Shown piece by piece: positions 25,566 through 37,704 of a DNA stretch of 64,000 bases. The notes under the pieces are model-generated. The model had not been told where the DNA came from. It worked only from the letters and a program-made list of their open reading frames with translations, and did no database searches. How positions within the stretch are numbered: the first letter of the stretch is position 1; each line of letters opens with the position of its first letter. The DNA comes from Cacajao melanocephalus (taxonomy: Eukaryota; Chordata; Mammalia; Primates; Pitheciidae), in NCBI GenBank assembly GCA_963573385.1, contig CAUYLG010059265.1:1-64000 (forward strand), written 5' to 3'. A program made the translations under genes and the position numbers.

Positions 25566-25715
25566 TAAAGTTGTTAAAATATGATCACAATTTATTTTTG
25601 TTTCATGCCCTATTTTGCAAAACTGATTTTAAATTTTTGAAAGCAGGAATGTTATGAAAGATGCTGTAGAACTTTGCATAGTTCTTTAAATAATATTTGT
25701 TGAGAATTTTATAGC
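25566..25715 (+). mobile_element. L2 3' end, right of a MIR
   Basis: gaaagcaggaatgttatgaa and aataatatttgttgagaatt resemble the L2 terminal region. Confidence 0.5.
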
Positions 25716-27624
25716 CTAAAAATGTTTTTTTATCCTATATTAATTAAATACAAATGTACACATCCTAACAATATTTCATATGTGTATACAGCATGTGTAA
25801 TTTGTATATTAAAAGATGAAATTGTATGTTGATATACATATATGTGTGATTGTGAATGTGTGGTCATAAATATATACATGTATTTTATTAAAATGTGTTT
25901 GAAAAAGTATATATATCCATATCTATCTATATATCTACATGTACATTTACATATATTCACATTTGCATGTGTGTATAATTTGTATATTTTAAATTTAAAA
26001 TGTTACAGTAATTCTTCTCAATGTTTCTTCTAATTTCACAAAACTCCACTGCTACTATTCATATTAGCAATCATATCAGCCTTTCCTTCTGATATGTGCA
26101 TAGTTCAGAAAGTCGAGTTTAGAATGTCTTGAACCGAATTCACACTGTACATTTGAGGGAGATTATTGGGTCTCAAACAGTCTTCTCTCCCCTTTTCTCC
26201 TTCCCTTCTTTTCTTCCTTCCTTTATTTGCTCTTTTCTTTCCAATTTTTCTGTGAAAAAAAAAAACTCTCCAAGTTACAGCTGAAGACTCTTTAGTGCAC
26301 AGCTAAAATATGGGGGCATGGAGGTTCCTAATAGTAAATTCCAGAGAGAGACAGTCTTAACCTTACAGACCCAGGAAGCTAATTTATTTCTCTGTGGCCA
26401 TAGAAATAATTTAAAATAGTTTTTTTTGTGTGTGTACTCAGGTTACAGAATATACAATAATAAATGTGTCTCCCTTAGTGTTTAAATTATAAATGTCATC
26501 TAAGTAAAAAATTAGGTAACTAAGGAATAAACTCTTATTTTTATGGGATATCCTCCTTTGCAGTAGAAGAACTCCTAAATATGTAAGTTAATGATGCTTT
26601 AGGGAAAACACCACTAGTAGTTGAAATTTGCAATTACTTGGAACTATTAAATACTGAACATTATGAGGAACATGGACAAGTAATGATGTTTATGTTAACA
26701 ACAACCTTAAATTTTAAACAATTAGCTATTAAAAATTTGTATGCCCAGTTACCTGACATGCATTTTAATTATCTTCCACCTTGTAGATTCCCTTCTTGCT
26801 GTTTTCATAACAAAAGCACCCATGTTTAAATCTTGCTGAGTCTAACCAGAGCAAGGGGCCTCTACACATTAGGAAATATTATCAATATCCTTCTTAAGAT
26901 TCCCCTAGAAGCTTCTGGGAGCTCTGCTGATTATGAGGACACTGAAATGTTTTATAACTAGGATTTATCTGTATCACACAGAAATGAGAATTATACTTGT
27001 AATTTTGAGGAATTCCCTTGAGGAATCTTTGTGGTCAACTCACTGGCTAAAAATGCCTGCAGCAGAAAGCCTATTGAAAATAAGATTAAAAGAAACTTTC
27101 ATCTGTGAGAGGTATAGTAAGAGGTTAACTACTTTTTTTGATTTTCAAAAGGTCAGTCACACAGTAGGTAAACAGTGAAAGTTAAAATAATTGGTCATTA
27201 CTGGTACCAAAGTCCCAAAGTTTAATAGAGCAAGGTAGTTCTCTGTGTAAGAAGAATATCCTAAAGCTTTAAATGATGTTCAGAAGGTTTTCTGAAGGCC
27301 AGAAGTCTCTTTGTATAGTAACTTTGGCATGCTTCAGGATCTATAAATATATGCTAATAAAGAGAATGAATTATTAGTTTGGATCAAGCAAAATTTCTAT
27401 ATATTCACAATCAAGAATTTAAATTTAAAAATCCATTTCTATTATTCTTAAATTGTACAAGATTAAAAAATTAATACTGTGTAGCAAACATTTTGGGGGT
27501 TTATTCATTTTTCTTTCTTCTGCTCCACTTCTCTAATTCTGACAAGACCTATATGTTGTTCAGATACTTATCCTCCATCTGACAGAAATCTGGCCCAGGC
27601 CCTGTATCATCCAAAGATAGATCA
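25716..27624. other. AT-rich unassigned interval
   Basis: Includes an ATAT/TATG-rich patch at about 25780-25990 and a pyrimidine-rich tract at about 26185-26250 (ccttcccttcttttcttcct). No gene or named repeat otherwise. Confidence 0.35.
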
Positions 27625-27810
27625 TGTTTTTCAAACCTGACTGCAAGTGGTAATGACCTGGATAATTTTAAAAATTAATAATTTCTAGGCGCTCACTTGA
27701 GAGATTCTGATTTACTTATTTTAAGCTGGGTTGCAATAATTTGTAAATAAAAAAATTCCTCCTGTGATTCTTAAATGCCGACATGATTAATAACCAGTGT
27801 CCTGGAGAGA
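27625..27810 (+). mobile_element. MER5A-like hAT-Charlie MITE
   Basis: gtggtaatgacctggataat, gagagattctgatttactta and cctcctgtgattcttaaatg follow the MER5 order. The termini are degraded. Confidence 0.7.
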
Positions 27811-28255
27811 GTTACCTTGGTAACGCTATTGTTTTGCTAATGATTGGCTTAAGTAGAGGCATGTGATCAGTTTGTAGTTAATAAGATATGAGAGGAAATC
27901 CACTTATGGACTCCAAGGAGAGACCATCTTATTTTTGAAAAAAAAAAATTACAGGAATAAAGAGTTTATTTAAAGCCCTTAAATACTTTATTGAGGCAAC
28001 AACATTGTGATTAGGAAGTAAGCAAGCATTAAAAAAATAACAAAGCAAATTATAGCACAGTAGCAAAATGGAAAGTTCTGACTTTTGAGGGCACTGGTAA
28101 ATCTTGTAACAAAGTAACTGTAGAGTCTCTATATGCTTAGACTTCTTATATGAGATGAATCACATTTTTCCTGTTTAAAACACTTTACTGGCAACAAAAT
28201 TCTTGCTGATCTAAGTATTGAATAAATCAATTTGTTAGATCCTTACATAAAAAGT
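27811..28255. other. Unassigned interval
   Basis: Nothing recognised with confidence. An A-run lies at about 27939-27949. Confidence 0.3.
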
Positions 28256-28980
28256 CATTAGTCACTCAGTAATTATTTATTGAGCTTCTACTATATGCTG
28301 AGAACTTTTTAAATTGCTGGGTATACAATGGAGAACAAAGCAGAACAGAAAACCTTGTTCTCATGGAGTTTACTTCTAGTGAGATAATGAATGTAATAAA
28401 TAATTAAAATATACTGCTTGATAGGTAAAGACAAGTAATAAAAAGGAAAACACAAGTGGACAAAGGCATAGAAAATGCTAAGTGGTTACAGTCTATGGTA
28501 GTGTGCTTTCCCCTAAAAAAGCCTCACTGAGAGCATGGTTTTTGAAAAATAAAAAAGACCTAAAGGAAAAGAAGAACTTAATCATATCAATATGAAGAAA
28601 GAAAAGAGCAACTCTGAAGATTTGAATCAGCAGGGAGGCCAGTAGGGTTGGAGGTAAATGAGTGGAGACAAGGGAAGCAGATTGTCAAATAGGTAAGTGG
28701 GGGGCCAGATTATACAGAGCTCAGTAAACTATAGTGAGGTCTTTCACCTTTGAGGAAGTTAACAACCCAGTGAATGCTGACCATTGGAAGAATAATGTGA
28801 TCTTACTTGTCTTTTTAACAGCGTCACTGTTGCAATTTTAAGAATGGATGATGGTAAGGGATCAAGAGAAGAAGGAATAAGTGAATTAGTTAAGAGTGAT
28901 TGTATTTATGTGAGACAGAGACATATCTTGATAAGTTTATTGCAATAAAGGTGGTAAAAGTGATATCACAATAACAACTT
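28256..28980 (-). mobile_element. L2, reversed
   Basis: Long, clear reversed L2: attatttattgagcttctac, gtatacaatggagaacaaag, gttctcatggagtttacttc, gcctcactgagagcatggtt, gggaggccagtagggttgga, gggccagattatacagagct and aacagcgtcactgttgcaat. Confidence 0.85.
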
Positions 28981-28984
28981 AGTC

Positions 28985-29560
28985 CTCCCATCTAACTGAG
29001 CTTTTGGACCCTTTGATCATTACCTCTCCATTCCTGCCACCTCCTAGCCTCCATAACCACCATTATACTCTTTATGAGTTTAATTACTTCAGATTCCACA
29101 TATAAGAGAGAACATGCTGTATTTGTCTTTCTGTAACTGGCTTATTTCACTTAGCACAACATTCTCCATTTCCATTCACATTGTCGCAAATGACAGGATT
29201 TCTTTTTTTTTTAAGGCTGAATAGTAGTCCATTGTGTATATGCACCACATTTGGTTTATCTGTTCATCTGTTGATGGACGTTTAGATTGTTTCCATACTT
29301 GGCTAATTTGAATAGTGCTGCAATGAACATGGAAGTGCAGATGTCTGTTCAACAAACTGATTTCAAATCTTTTTGGTCTGCACTCAGAAATAAAATTGCT
29401 GGATTATATAAGTCTATTTTAACTCTTTTACCAAGGATAAAGTTTTCTATAATGGCTGTACTAATTTACGTTTTCACCAACAATGTACAAGAGTTCTCTT
29501 TCCTCCACATTGAATAAATTTCTATCTTGGACTTTTTAATAGTGTTTTTTTTTAAGTTCA
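28985..29560 (-). mobile_element. L1 (L1MA/L1PB-type) 3' end, reversed
   Basis: Antisense landmarks: ctccattcctgccacctcct, tctgtaactggcttatttca, gtccattgtgtatatgcacc and cataatggctgtactaattt-type sequence near 29449. The 76-codon frame at 29287-29517 is antisense L1. Confidence 0.88.
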
Positions 29561-30594
29561 AAAAATGTACCCATTAAAATCTGTGAGATATTTATTTAAA
29601 ATGCAGATTTACCAGAGCTTCAATATCAGACACTTTAATAACTGAATAAAAACATATATCAGACACTTTAATCAATAGGTATAAATATTTAACTGCTTTC
29701 AGAAAATAATTACACAAATAGCCATGCCTTTAAATGGTTAAATATATTTTTGCCTGCATACTTTTTCTAAGACTGGGTACTTCCTATACTCTTGAAAGAA
29801 ACAGTCACCTCCCAAGGCACAAGTCATAGCACACAAATGGACTTTTAACCCTGAATTAATGGTTTGCCTTGAATGGTAATGGTTTCTATCCTCTTGGGTA
29901 AATAAACAGCTTACAGGAAGCCAGGAACTTCAGGAATATAATACAAATTGATTTATTATTAACATTTGAGTGACTCATAGTTGATTTATTCATTACCTAA
30001 AGATTTGAGTATATAATTTAGTCTAAGTTAAGTTGTACTTACAAATATGGAGGAATGATAGATGGAAAATAATGTGATGTATTTTTCTGCAGTTGAATTG
30101 ATATACTGCTACATTTACACCTGGACTTGGGCTGAAATACATCTCAGGATAATGCAAACAATAAACCATGGTTGAAATTTGGCCCATTGCCTGTTCATGT
30201 AAATAAAATATTGTATTGACACAAGCTAGGCTCATTCACTTGCTGTCTATGGCTCCTCTCATGCTACAATGGCAGAATTGACTAGTTTCAACAGAGACCA
30301 TATGTCCCACAAAGTCTAAAATAGTTCTATCTCAACTTACATTAAAAAAAAAAGTTTACTGATTCCTAGTCTAATGCCTCATCAAATTTATTGTTCAGTT
30401 TGGTTCAATATCAAAATATAATATTTAGTGTAAGATCAACAGGTATGCAGCTTCGAGGTTGACCTCAGAATTTTATACATCACTTTGTGACATTGCACTT
30501 TGGTCTCCCTCCTCTTTGCAATATTCCTAAAGTTATTCAGCTCCCTGGAGCTTCCTTCTTATAGTCTTCTATCTAGAAAGCTGACACATTTTTC
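29561..30594. other. Unassigned interval
   Basis: No gene or named repeat. A short direct repeat, atcagacactttaat, occurs at about 29626 and 29658. Confidence 0.35.
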
Positions 30595-30750
30595 TATCCT
30601 TTACTGAGCACTTCCTACGATTGTGTCTGCTTCTAGAGCTAAGTAGCGGAAAGACACAAAACAAGTAAGAGATTTGCCCAAGTTCTTAGTAGCTCAGAAA
30701 TTCTGGTCAGATAAAAGGCTGCTCCTTTTTCAGCATGTTAGGTACTTGCC
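30595..30750 (-). mobile_element. Possible MIR, reversed
   Basis: A degenerate reversed MIR-like order: ctttactgagcacttcctac, agagatttgcccaagttctt, gtagctcagaaattctggtc. Weak. Confidence 0.4.
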
Positions 30751-31708
30751 CAGCTGTCACTGCTGCATTATCACCATTGTCACGCATGCCACTATATGAT
30801 TGCCTGAGATCCGAGGAAGGAAAAACAGAAGGAAAAAAGATGATTTCTGCTAATCTCTGACTTTGAAAAGTCTACCTTCCTGATTTTGAATCCAGTAAGT
30901 GAGATTTTTACATAAAGCTTTTCTGTTCCTACCTGGTGTGTATAGCCAGGTTTCAGACTGCCACTGAATTTAGGCCAGGAGATATCAGAATAGTAGGTGA
31001 GAAACAAGAGAGGATCTCTGCAAGTCTTCTTGTTTACTTCCCTAAGCCTCCTGCAAATAACTTCTGAGAGTCTGCATATACCTGTTTATGAATTCTGTCA
31101 AGTTTGTAATTGCATTCACGGAAAAAGACAGGGTAGAGATTGTAGTCTATCATACCCAAGAACCAGAAGCATCTTGATAAGGTTATTTTTAAATCAAATA
31201 ATATGTCTGGTAAAAGACTACACACCAACTCACTAACCTGACTGGCAGATTTCAGTGTTTACCTATAGCAGAGAATCTCCCAAGCATCTATTTCACATCC
31301 CTCAAATAGCAGGATATGCAATTAGGAGAAGGAAATCATAGCTCCATTTCTGAAACAGCTATTCAGTCTCAAATAGAAAAAATATTATTTGATCCTCCTG
31401 AAGGATTTGGAAAATATATTGCTGGGTCTTAACTTCTTCTTGAAAATATAATCCAGTTTTATGCTATCTCAGAGTTTATTCTTATCTTAAACTTGTTTAT
31501 CCTAATAGTCCATATATATAATTATGTAACATGAGATACACTAAGTTGATTTTCTTCTTTTCAGAGAAATGTTTGCTCATATTTGGGGAGATTTTCTAGT
31601 AAGATTTGTTCCAAACAGCATAATTGTTAGCTCCTGTTATACTTCCTAATTTCCTTACTACTGTAAGGACCAAGGGTCTTCTGAATCTTCTTTTTCTTTT
31701 TCGTTTTC
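30751..31708. other. Unassigned interval
   Basis: No gene or repeat recognised. Overlapping frames on both strands at 30997-31236 lack any known domain. Confidence 0.3.
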
Positions 31709-32005
31709 TTCTCTTTTTTTTTCTGAGACAGAGTCTCACTCTCTTGCCAATGCTGAACTACAGTGTTGCAGTTTTGGTTCACTGCAATCTGCACATCCCA
31801 GGTTCAAGTGATTCTCCTGCCTCAGCCTTCCAAGTAGCTGGGATTACAAGTATGTGCCACCACACACAGCGAATCTTTGCATTTTTAGTAGAGAGGAGGT
31901 TTTGCCATGTTGGCCAGGCTGGTCTCTAATCCCTGACCTCAGGTGATCCTCCTGCCTTGGCCTCCCAAAGTACTATATTACAGGCGTGAGCCATCATGCC
32001 TATCC
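31709..32005 (-). mobile_element. Alu, reversed
   Basis: Poly(T) then ctgagacagagtctcactct, tcaagtgattctcctgcctc, catttttagtagagaggagg and acaggcgtgagccatcatgc. This is the only full-length Alu right of 10.3 kb in the window. Confidence 0.96.
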
Positions 32006-32429
32006 TTTTTCTTATGTGATTGACAAACAAGAACAAAAACCACAAAAATGTCTGCATAGGTAACCATAAGAAAGTAGTAGTTTAAAACAAAAATATGACC
32101 CAATCAACAGTATGTAAAATACCAGAAGTAATTCAAGACATAAGCATATCTTGGGTAATTGTTTATCTTGAAAGAAACTGCAATTTCAATTCATGTACAA
32201 TATTAACTCTATTACTATTCCTGAACAGTGTCATAATTTTTTCCACCCATGAGGAAGGAAATTTAAAAAACAAAGTATTTTGTCCTAGAAAACAAAGAAA
32301 ATGACTGCTAAATCTGTATATCAAATCTCTGTATTTTGATTTCAGTATGTTGTTCCTCAGTACACTTCTCTACAATGATCTTCAGTTGTCTACTGGTTTC
32401 TAACCTATAAAATTAAAATTATTCCGAGT
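32006..32429. other. Unassigned interval
   Basis: Nothing recognised. Confidence 0.3.
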
Positions 32430-32932
32430 GTAGGGTTAGAAATCTAGTGAAAGCAGAATATAATTGTAAGAGTTAAAGAAAGAGGAAAGAAACATGAAAA
32501 GCGGCTCCATGGTCAAAGATAGATTTATTTTGGAGAATAAACCTGAGAGAGGCTTCTGGCTGATTTCCATGGGAGCACTCTCTCCTACAGACTTAGAGTA
32601 TTGAAGGGTTTAGGATGAGAGCTTATCACTGGCTTGGAATGTGGAGAAGTTTATTGCAGGGTTGGAATATCTCTGGTAGGAGGGGAGGTTATCTTGGGGG
32701 TGACATCTCTCTGGGTGGAGGAGAAGTTATCTCATGACTGGCATGTCTTTGATTGGGGAGGTGTTTATCTTAGGATTGGAATCTTTCTGGTCAAATATAC
32801 CGTTTTTGGTTTATGGTCAGGCTGACATTAGCCATTAGGCTGATTATCTTTCAGTTGGATTTAGGTGGTTTTTGATCCAGAGCAACTTTAAAATGGTAGT
32901 GCTTGTCCAAGATGGTGAACCTCCTGCTCCAT
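32430..32932 (-). mobile_element. Probable ERV1-type LTR, reversed, with internal tandem units
   Basis: Segments gtcaaagatagatttatttt, gagaataaacctgagagagg and ccaagatggtgaacctcctg match, from memory, a reversed class I LTR. On the minus strand the poly(A)-side signal would fall near 32525. A block of about 38-bp imperfect units (32634-32793) forms its middle. Boundaries are approximate and the subfamily is not named. Confidence 0.6.
32634..32793. repeat. Imperfect tandem repeat, about 38-bp units
   Basis: Units start near 32634, 32662, 32701, 32739 and 32776. Each pairs a ttggaat/gacat/ggcatg start with a ctctggt-like middle and an aggttatct-like end. The first and last units are partial. 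Confidence 0.7.
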
Positions 32933-33277
32933 TAATAATTCTGTTTTGTTATTGTTTAATTACAACTAATTATTTAATTATTTAAAAGACCAAAAAAAAA
33001 TTCTGACAGACAGAAAACAAGTAATCAACAATCAAGTAGTGATTGTGTTAACCACTTTATCAAGAGACTAGCTAATGAGTTGCAAGATTACTAAAAAATA
33101 GCCAGTACTTTTATTCTTAGTGACTTAAAACTAAACTTAAGTATTATCTACTTATATTGATAAGCACTCTGTTTAACTGATCTTAGTGTTCCAAACTATA
33201 GACTATATATTAAACCAAATCACCAGCATAATTGGTAGAAGACATAATTGAAAAAGGGACTGAAATTGTGGTTGAAT
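32933..33277. other. Unassigned AT-rich interval
   Basis: Nothing recognised. It precedes the L1M relic. Confidence 0.3.
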
Positions 33278-34440
33278 ACAAAATTAACTGAAAATGGATT
33301 ATATACCTGTTCATCATATATAATACTTAGACTTTATGACTATAACTATAAAACTTCTAGACGAAACCAGGAGAAAATGTTTATGACTTGAGTTATACAA
33401 TATTTCTTTAGACATGAAACCAAAAGCATGACTCATAAAAGAACAAATTACTAAATTAGACTTATTATTTAAAACTTATTTTCAAAAGACACTGGCAAAA
33501 GGGTAAAAAGACCAGCCACAAACTGGGGAGAAATATTTGCAAATAATATATCTGATAAAAGAGTTAGATCTGGAATGCATAAATTATTTTTAAAGCTCAA
33601 TCACAAAAAATCATTTAAAAATAAATGGGCAAGAGGTTTCAACAGACATTTTATCAAGAAAGATAAGTAGGCAAATAGGCACATGAAAAGATAAATTGGT
33701 TAATGGTCTTATAAAAAGATGTCATCAGTCAATAGGAATACATAAATTAATCAGAATTAAAGTTCATATATAGCTATTGAGATGGTAAAATAAGAAACTA
33801 AGAGTAGAAAAAATGGGGAGAAACCATAACTTTCAAACACTACTGATGAAAATGTAAAATGGAACAACTTCAGAAAAAGTGTGATAGTTTCTTAAAAATT
33901 TAAAGGTAACTTACCACATATGATCTAATCATTCCTTTTGTTGTATTTACCTAAGAAAGAATTGAAACCAAATGTTCATACAAAGGTTGTCCACAAATGT
34001 GCAAAGCACTCTTATTTGTAATAAACAAAAACTGGGAGCAGTAAATGAATTATGATATGTCCATACACTGATATACTACTGCTTTACTAAACAGTAAAAA
34101 GAATGGCTGATAAGGATACTGAGTGAAAAAGGCCATACGAAAGAGAGTTAGTAATTTGTGATTCTATTATACAAAATTATAGAGATGTAACTTAATGTAT
34201 TGCAGTAAACACAGATCAGCAGTTAGATGGGGATGAGCTGGAGGGCAATCAGTGAGAGGAATTCCAATGGTCCAGTGGAGATATGGCAGTTATTGGAAGG
34301 TAAATACATATTCATTATTTTGATGGCTTCACAACTGTATATAAATGTTAAAACTTGTCAAATTGTACATTTTAAATATGTTCAGTTTATCATATCTCAA
34401 TTATGCTTTAATATAGCTGAATTTTTAAAAACCTATGTTA
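33278..34440 (+). mobile_element. L1M ORF2 end and 3' UTR
   Basis: Sense L1M landmarks in order: actgaaaatggattatatac, aaacttctagacgaaaccag, gggcaagaggtttcaacaga, tggggagaaaccataacttt, tgtccatacactgatatact, and 3' UTR ttgtcaaattgtacatttta with tatctcaattatgctttaat. The 83-codon frame at 34227-34478 lies in the 3' UTR and is not a gene. Confidence 0.88.
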
Positions 34441-34918
34441 ATGACAGCTATGGTGGTATGCTATCAGTATGGGTATAAAGATAGTTAAACAAGTTTTTTT
34501 GTGTGTGTATTTGTAGTGAATACAAATAACATCCTGTAGTAAAGCAGAAAATATAAACATCAATGACTTCTGGCTTGACATCAATGAATTTTTATCTTGT
34601 TCCAAAGAATAAGAGGCTTTTGTATAAACTAGAAGGACTATAAGAAAATAAAAGAGTAGAAAGATGCCAAGGCCAGAAATTTGTATGAAAGGTGTATGAA
34701 ACTGTACTTAACTAAACTAAATGGGAAAACATTTAAGCACAATTAGGTACGATTAGACCTAAAACAGAGTAAGTACATTTAACATTAAAGATATCAGCAT
34801 GTATTATTGTGTTTGCTTTAGAAATAAAATATTTTATTTATATTTTCTCACTTGTTATTGTTCTCTCATTTTGTTGCTGTTTTGGAACCTCCTTTGGCCA
34901 AGTGAATAAATGTATTGT
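34441..34918. other. Unassigned interval
   Basis: Nothing recognised. Confidence 0.3.
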
Positions 34919-35318
34919 TGCTATGGTTTGAACGTGTACCCTTCAAGATTCTTGTGTTGAAACGTAATCCTTACTGTGTTGGCATTCAAAGGTGGGGCCT
35001 TCATGGGCATATTATAATTAGATCATCAGTGCTTTGCCCTCATAAGTGGATTAGTGCCTTACAAAATGTTTAGTGATAACTAGCTTTGCCCTTCTTTGCT
35101 TGTTTACTCTTCTACCATGTGAGGAAACAGAGTTCCACCCCTCCAGAGGATGTAGCAACAGGTGCCATTTTGGAAATCGAGACCAGGCTGTCACTGGACA
35201 CCATACCTGCTGATGCCTTGATCTTGCACTTTGTAGAAATAAGAACAGTAAGACATAGTTTTGCTTATCAATTATCCGGTCTGTGGTATTTTGTTTTAGC
35301 AGCACTAACAGACAAAGA
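34919..35318 (+). mobile_element. MaLR LTR (MLT1/MST-type)
   Basis: Starts tgctatggtttgaacgtgta and has ggtggggccttcatgggcat and ttgccctcataagtggatta. It ends ccggtctgtggtattttgtt then agcagcactaacagacaaag. This is the full order of a solo MaLR LTR. The frames on both strands at 35051-35349 fall in it. Confidence 0.88.
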
Positions 35319-35554
35319 GAAAGGGTACTTACAAAAATTAGCAAATTGATTAAATGACAAAAAAAGAAAATTTAAAAATAAAATGATAAAATGTAGAAAT
35401 GTATAAGTCCCCAAAAGTAGATTTGATATTTTGTAAGTAGTGAAATTATATTATGTGAGATGGGATAATTAAGAGAGCCAAGTTCAAACTGTGTAACATT
35501 TCCATTCAGTTGTTTTTAAGAGAACTATTAATGCCATCTGTTACACACATTACT

Positions 35555-35680
35555 GCTATATTATGAGCTTCATTAGAAAAAGGATTATTTTTTACTGTTT
35601 TGTTTGGTGAATTCTCAACATTTAGAATTGTGCCTGGTACATAGTAAATGATAGATGTGGAGCAAATTTTTATTTTCAAC
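35555..35680 (+). mobile_element. L2 3' end fragment
   Basis: gaattgtgcctggtacatag with taaatgatagatgtggagca resembles the L2 terminal region. Confidence 0.55.
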
Positions 35681-36451
35681 TCTGAGGTATGGTAGAAAAA
35701 AAATTTAGATTTGTCTGTAAACTAAGGCTGTGAGAACATACATAACATATTTTATAAAAATACCTATGGTATTTTACTAGCAATAGTGGTTTTCCTAATA
35801 TTGTTTTTCAAATTCTTTATTTTGTCATCAACATTTTATAAGAGAGATGAAACATGAAGGAACTAGAATATTATTACCATTCTAAAACTTTTATTATTCA
35901 TTTTAGGAGATTTGCCTATTTTCAGTCTCTATTCTCCATAGTAAATTCAGATCCCTAGGACCCAAATCAGAGCAAACTCTGTGACATACTCCAGGAATAT
36001 GTGCCAGGAAAATTCATTTTAAATAGACACTACCTTTGATTGCTTACACAGAGGATAACACTTGCTTTTCTTTGTTTTTTTGGCAGGAAGAATACATTTA
36101 TTTTATCTAAAATTACCACTTACAGACATGGTCGTCTTTTATACTTTAACTTGAAAGCTTTATCTGATGTTCAAAAACTTTATGTGCCAATTTGAAACGT
36201 TTTTCTTCTATTAAAATGCAGTTTTGGATGGCAAGCCAAGATCGCACTGTATTTCAGGCAGCCCATTAATTTTATAAACCTAAATATAAAATATTGGGTG
36301 AATGTTAATTGTTCTCTCTGAGGAGAGAACATATGGCCTTCATTAAATTCTCAAATGAATTTGTGATGCAGTGAGAAAAATGCTTATAAAACACTAATCT
36401 ACAATGCTATTTTTTAAACCAATAATTTCCTTTTATTTAAATTAACCAATC
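35681..36451. other. Unassigned AT-rich interval
   Basis: Nothing recognised. Confidence 0.3.
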
Positions 36452-36466
36452 AGGATTGGAAGTTTA
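36452..36466. repeat. Left 15-bp target-site duplicate
   Basis: The string aggattggaagttta is repeated exactly at 38423-38437. The intervening 1,956 bp starts with L1 5' UTR sequence and ends with an L1 3' end, as expected for a target-site duplication. Confidence 0.88.
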
Positions 36467-36830
36467 TGAACAAGATGCCTGACTAGAGGTAACTGGCTCT
36501 TGCTCTTTCCTTCCAAAAGACCAAAACCACAAATAAACAATTATTTTTTGACTAGCATGACTGAAGAAACAAACTGGAATACAACAAAGTACAACAAACG
36601 AATGGCAAAATTCCTCTGGGACACAGAAGCCCAGGATGGAAGCGTACAGGGGAACTGAAACTTTCTGTCCGCAGCACTTAATCTTCACTGCTGGGATCAG
36701 CTTGAAGTCAGGAGGGATTCTCATTGTGCAGAAAAGATAAGCCGGAGGCCCCCAGCATCCTCATTATTGATGCACACATTTGCAGTTCTTACTACAAGGC
36801 AAACCCACAGTCTTCATGGGCCCTGAATCT
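36467..36830 (+). mobile_element. L1M 5' UTR
   Basis: Begins tgaacaagatgcctgactag and continues aggtaactggctcttgctct, aatggcaaaattcctctggg, ggggaactgaaactttctgt, gtcaggagggattctcattg and aagccggaggcccccagcat. This is the beginning of a full-length old L1 in sense orientation. It is followed not by ORF1 but by unrelated fragments. Confidence 0.8.
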
Positions 36831-36917
36831 ATTTTTAACAACCAGATCTTATGACAACTAACTATCATGAGAACAAGAAATAATTAAGTTTGCTCCAGTG
36901 ATCCAATTACCTCCCAC
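36831..36917 (-). mobile_element. MaLR/THE1-type LTR fragment, reversed
   Basis: aaccagatcttatgacaact, aactatcatgagaacaagaa and gatccaattacctcccactg correspond to the middle of a reversed THE1/MST LTR. Both ends are missing. Confidence 0.6.
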
Positions 36918-36971
36918 TGTAACCATTCAACAGTTTCACCTTGTTCACTGCTTAGATAGGCAGCATGATAC

Positions 36972-37102
36972 TAGCTGTGGGTCTGTCATGTGGCATTTAC
37001 TATATTGAGGTATGTTCCTTTTATACCCAGTTTTTTGAAGTTTTCATCATGAAAGAATGTTGAATATTGTCAAATGCTTTTTCAGCATCAATTAAAATGA
37101 TC
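36972..37102 (-). mobile_element. L1 ORF2 fragment, antisense
   Basis: tagctgtgggtctgtcatgt, gaggtatgttccttttatac and tgctttttcagcatcaatta are antisense L1 ORF2. Its orientation is opposite to the L1 5' UTR and 3' end that enclose it. Confidence 0.8.
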
Positions 37103-37106
37103 CTGA

Positions 37107-37330
37107 TGGATTTTGAACTTGCATGGGGCCAGTGACCCCTATCTTTTGGCTGATATCTTCATTTTGGAATGGAAATGTTTCCCCCAATGCCTATAGCACC
37201 ATTGTATCTTGGAAGTAACTAACTTGAAAACAAGTTGAATGAGTTAAGACATTGGGAGACTGTTGGGAAGGCATGACTGTATTTTGCAATATGAGATGGA
37301 CATGAGATTTGGGAGAGGCCAAGGATGAAA
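37107..37330 (+). mobile_element. MaLR internal 3' portion (MST/THE1-type)
   Basis: ttttgaacttgcatggggcc, attgtatcttggaagtaact and ggactgttgggaaggcatga-like sequence (37258-37276) match the 3' internal region of MST/THE1. It leads directly into the LTR at 37331. No retroviral gene is present in it. Confidence 0.82.
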
Positions 37331-37704
37331 TAATATAGTTCTGATATTTGTCCTTGCCCAAATGTCATGCTGAGTTGTAATCCCCAGTGCTGGAAGTGGG
37401 GCCTGGCAGGTATTTGGCTCATTGGGAAGGATTCCTCATGGCTTGGTGGTGTCTTCATGAAAGTGAGTTCTTGTGAGATCTTGTCATTTAAAAGTGTGTA
37501 GCACCTCCCCATCCTTGGTTCTGCTCCTAACATGTGAGATACACACCTACTTCCCCTGTGCCTTCACCATGATTAGAAGCTTCCATAGATGCTGTCATGC
37601 TTCCTGTAAGGCTTGCAGAACTGTGAGCCTATTAAACCTCTTGTCTTTATAAATTACCCATTCTCAGATATTTCTTTACAGCAGTGCAAGAATGGCCTAA
37701 TATA
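37331..37704 (+). mobile_element. MSTA-like MaLR LTR
   Basis: Starts taatatagttctgatatttg and has gtggggcctggcaggtattt, gcttccatagatgctgtcat and cctattaaacctcttgtctt with aaattacccattctcagata. It ends agaatggcctaatata. This is the 3' LTR of the MaLR piece on its left. The 104-codon antisense frame at 37219-37533 is a by-product. Confidence 0.88.

Noticed and set aside
25780..25990. AT-rich tatatg patch as a matrix-attachment or origin site
   Set aside because: Low-complexity AT sequence is common across this region, and nothing specific distinguishes this patch.
26185..26250. Pyrimidine-rich tract as a splice acceptor of a hidden exon
   Set aside because: No AG-bounded open exon with coding character follows it.
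35051..35349. Paired open frames on opposite strands (97 and 87 codons)
   Set aside because: Both fall in a MaLR LTR and read through its end.
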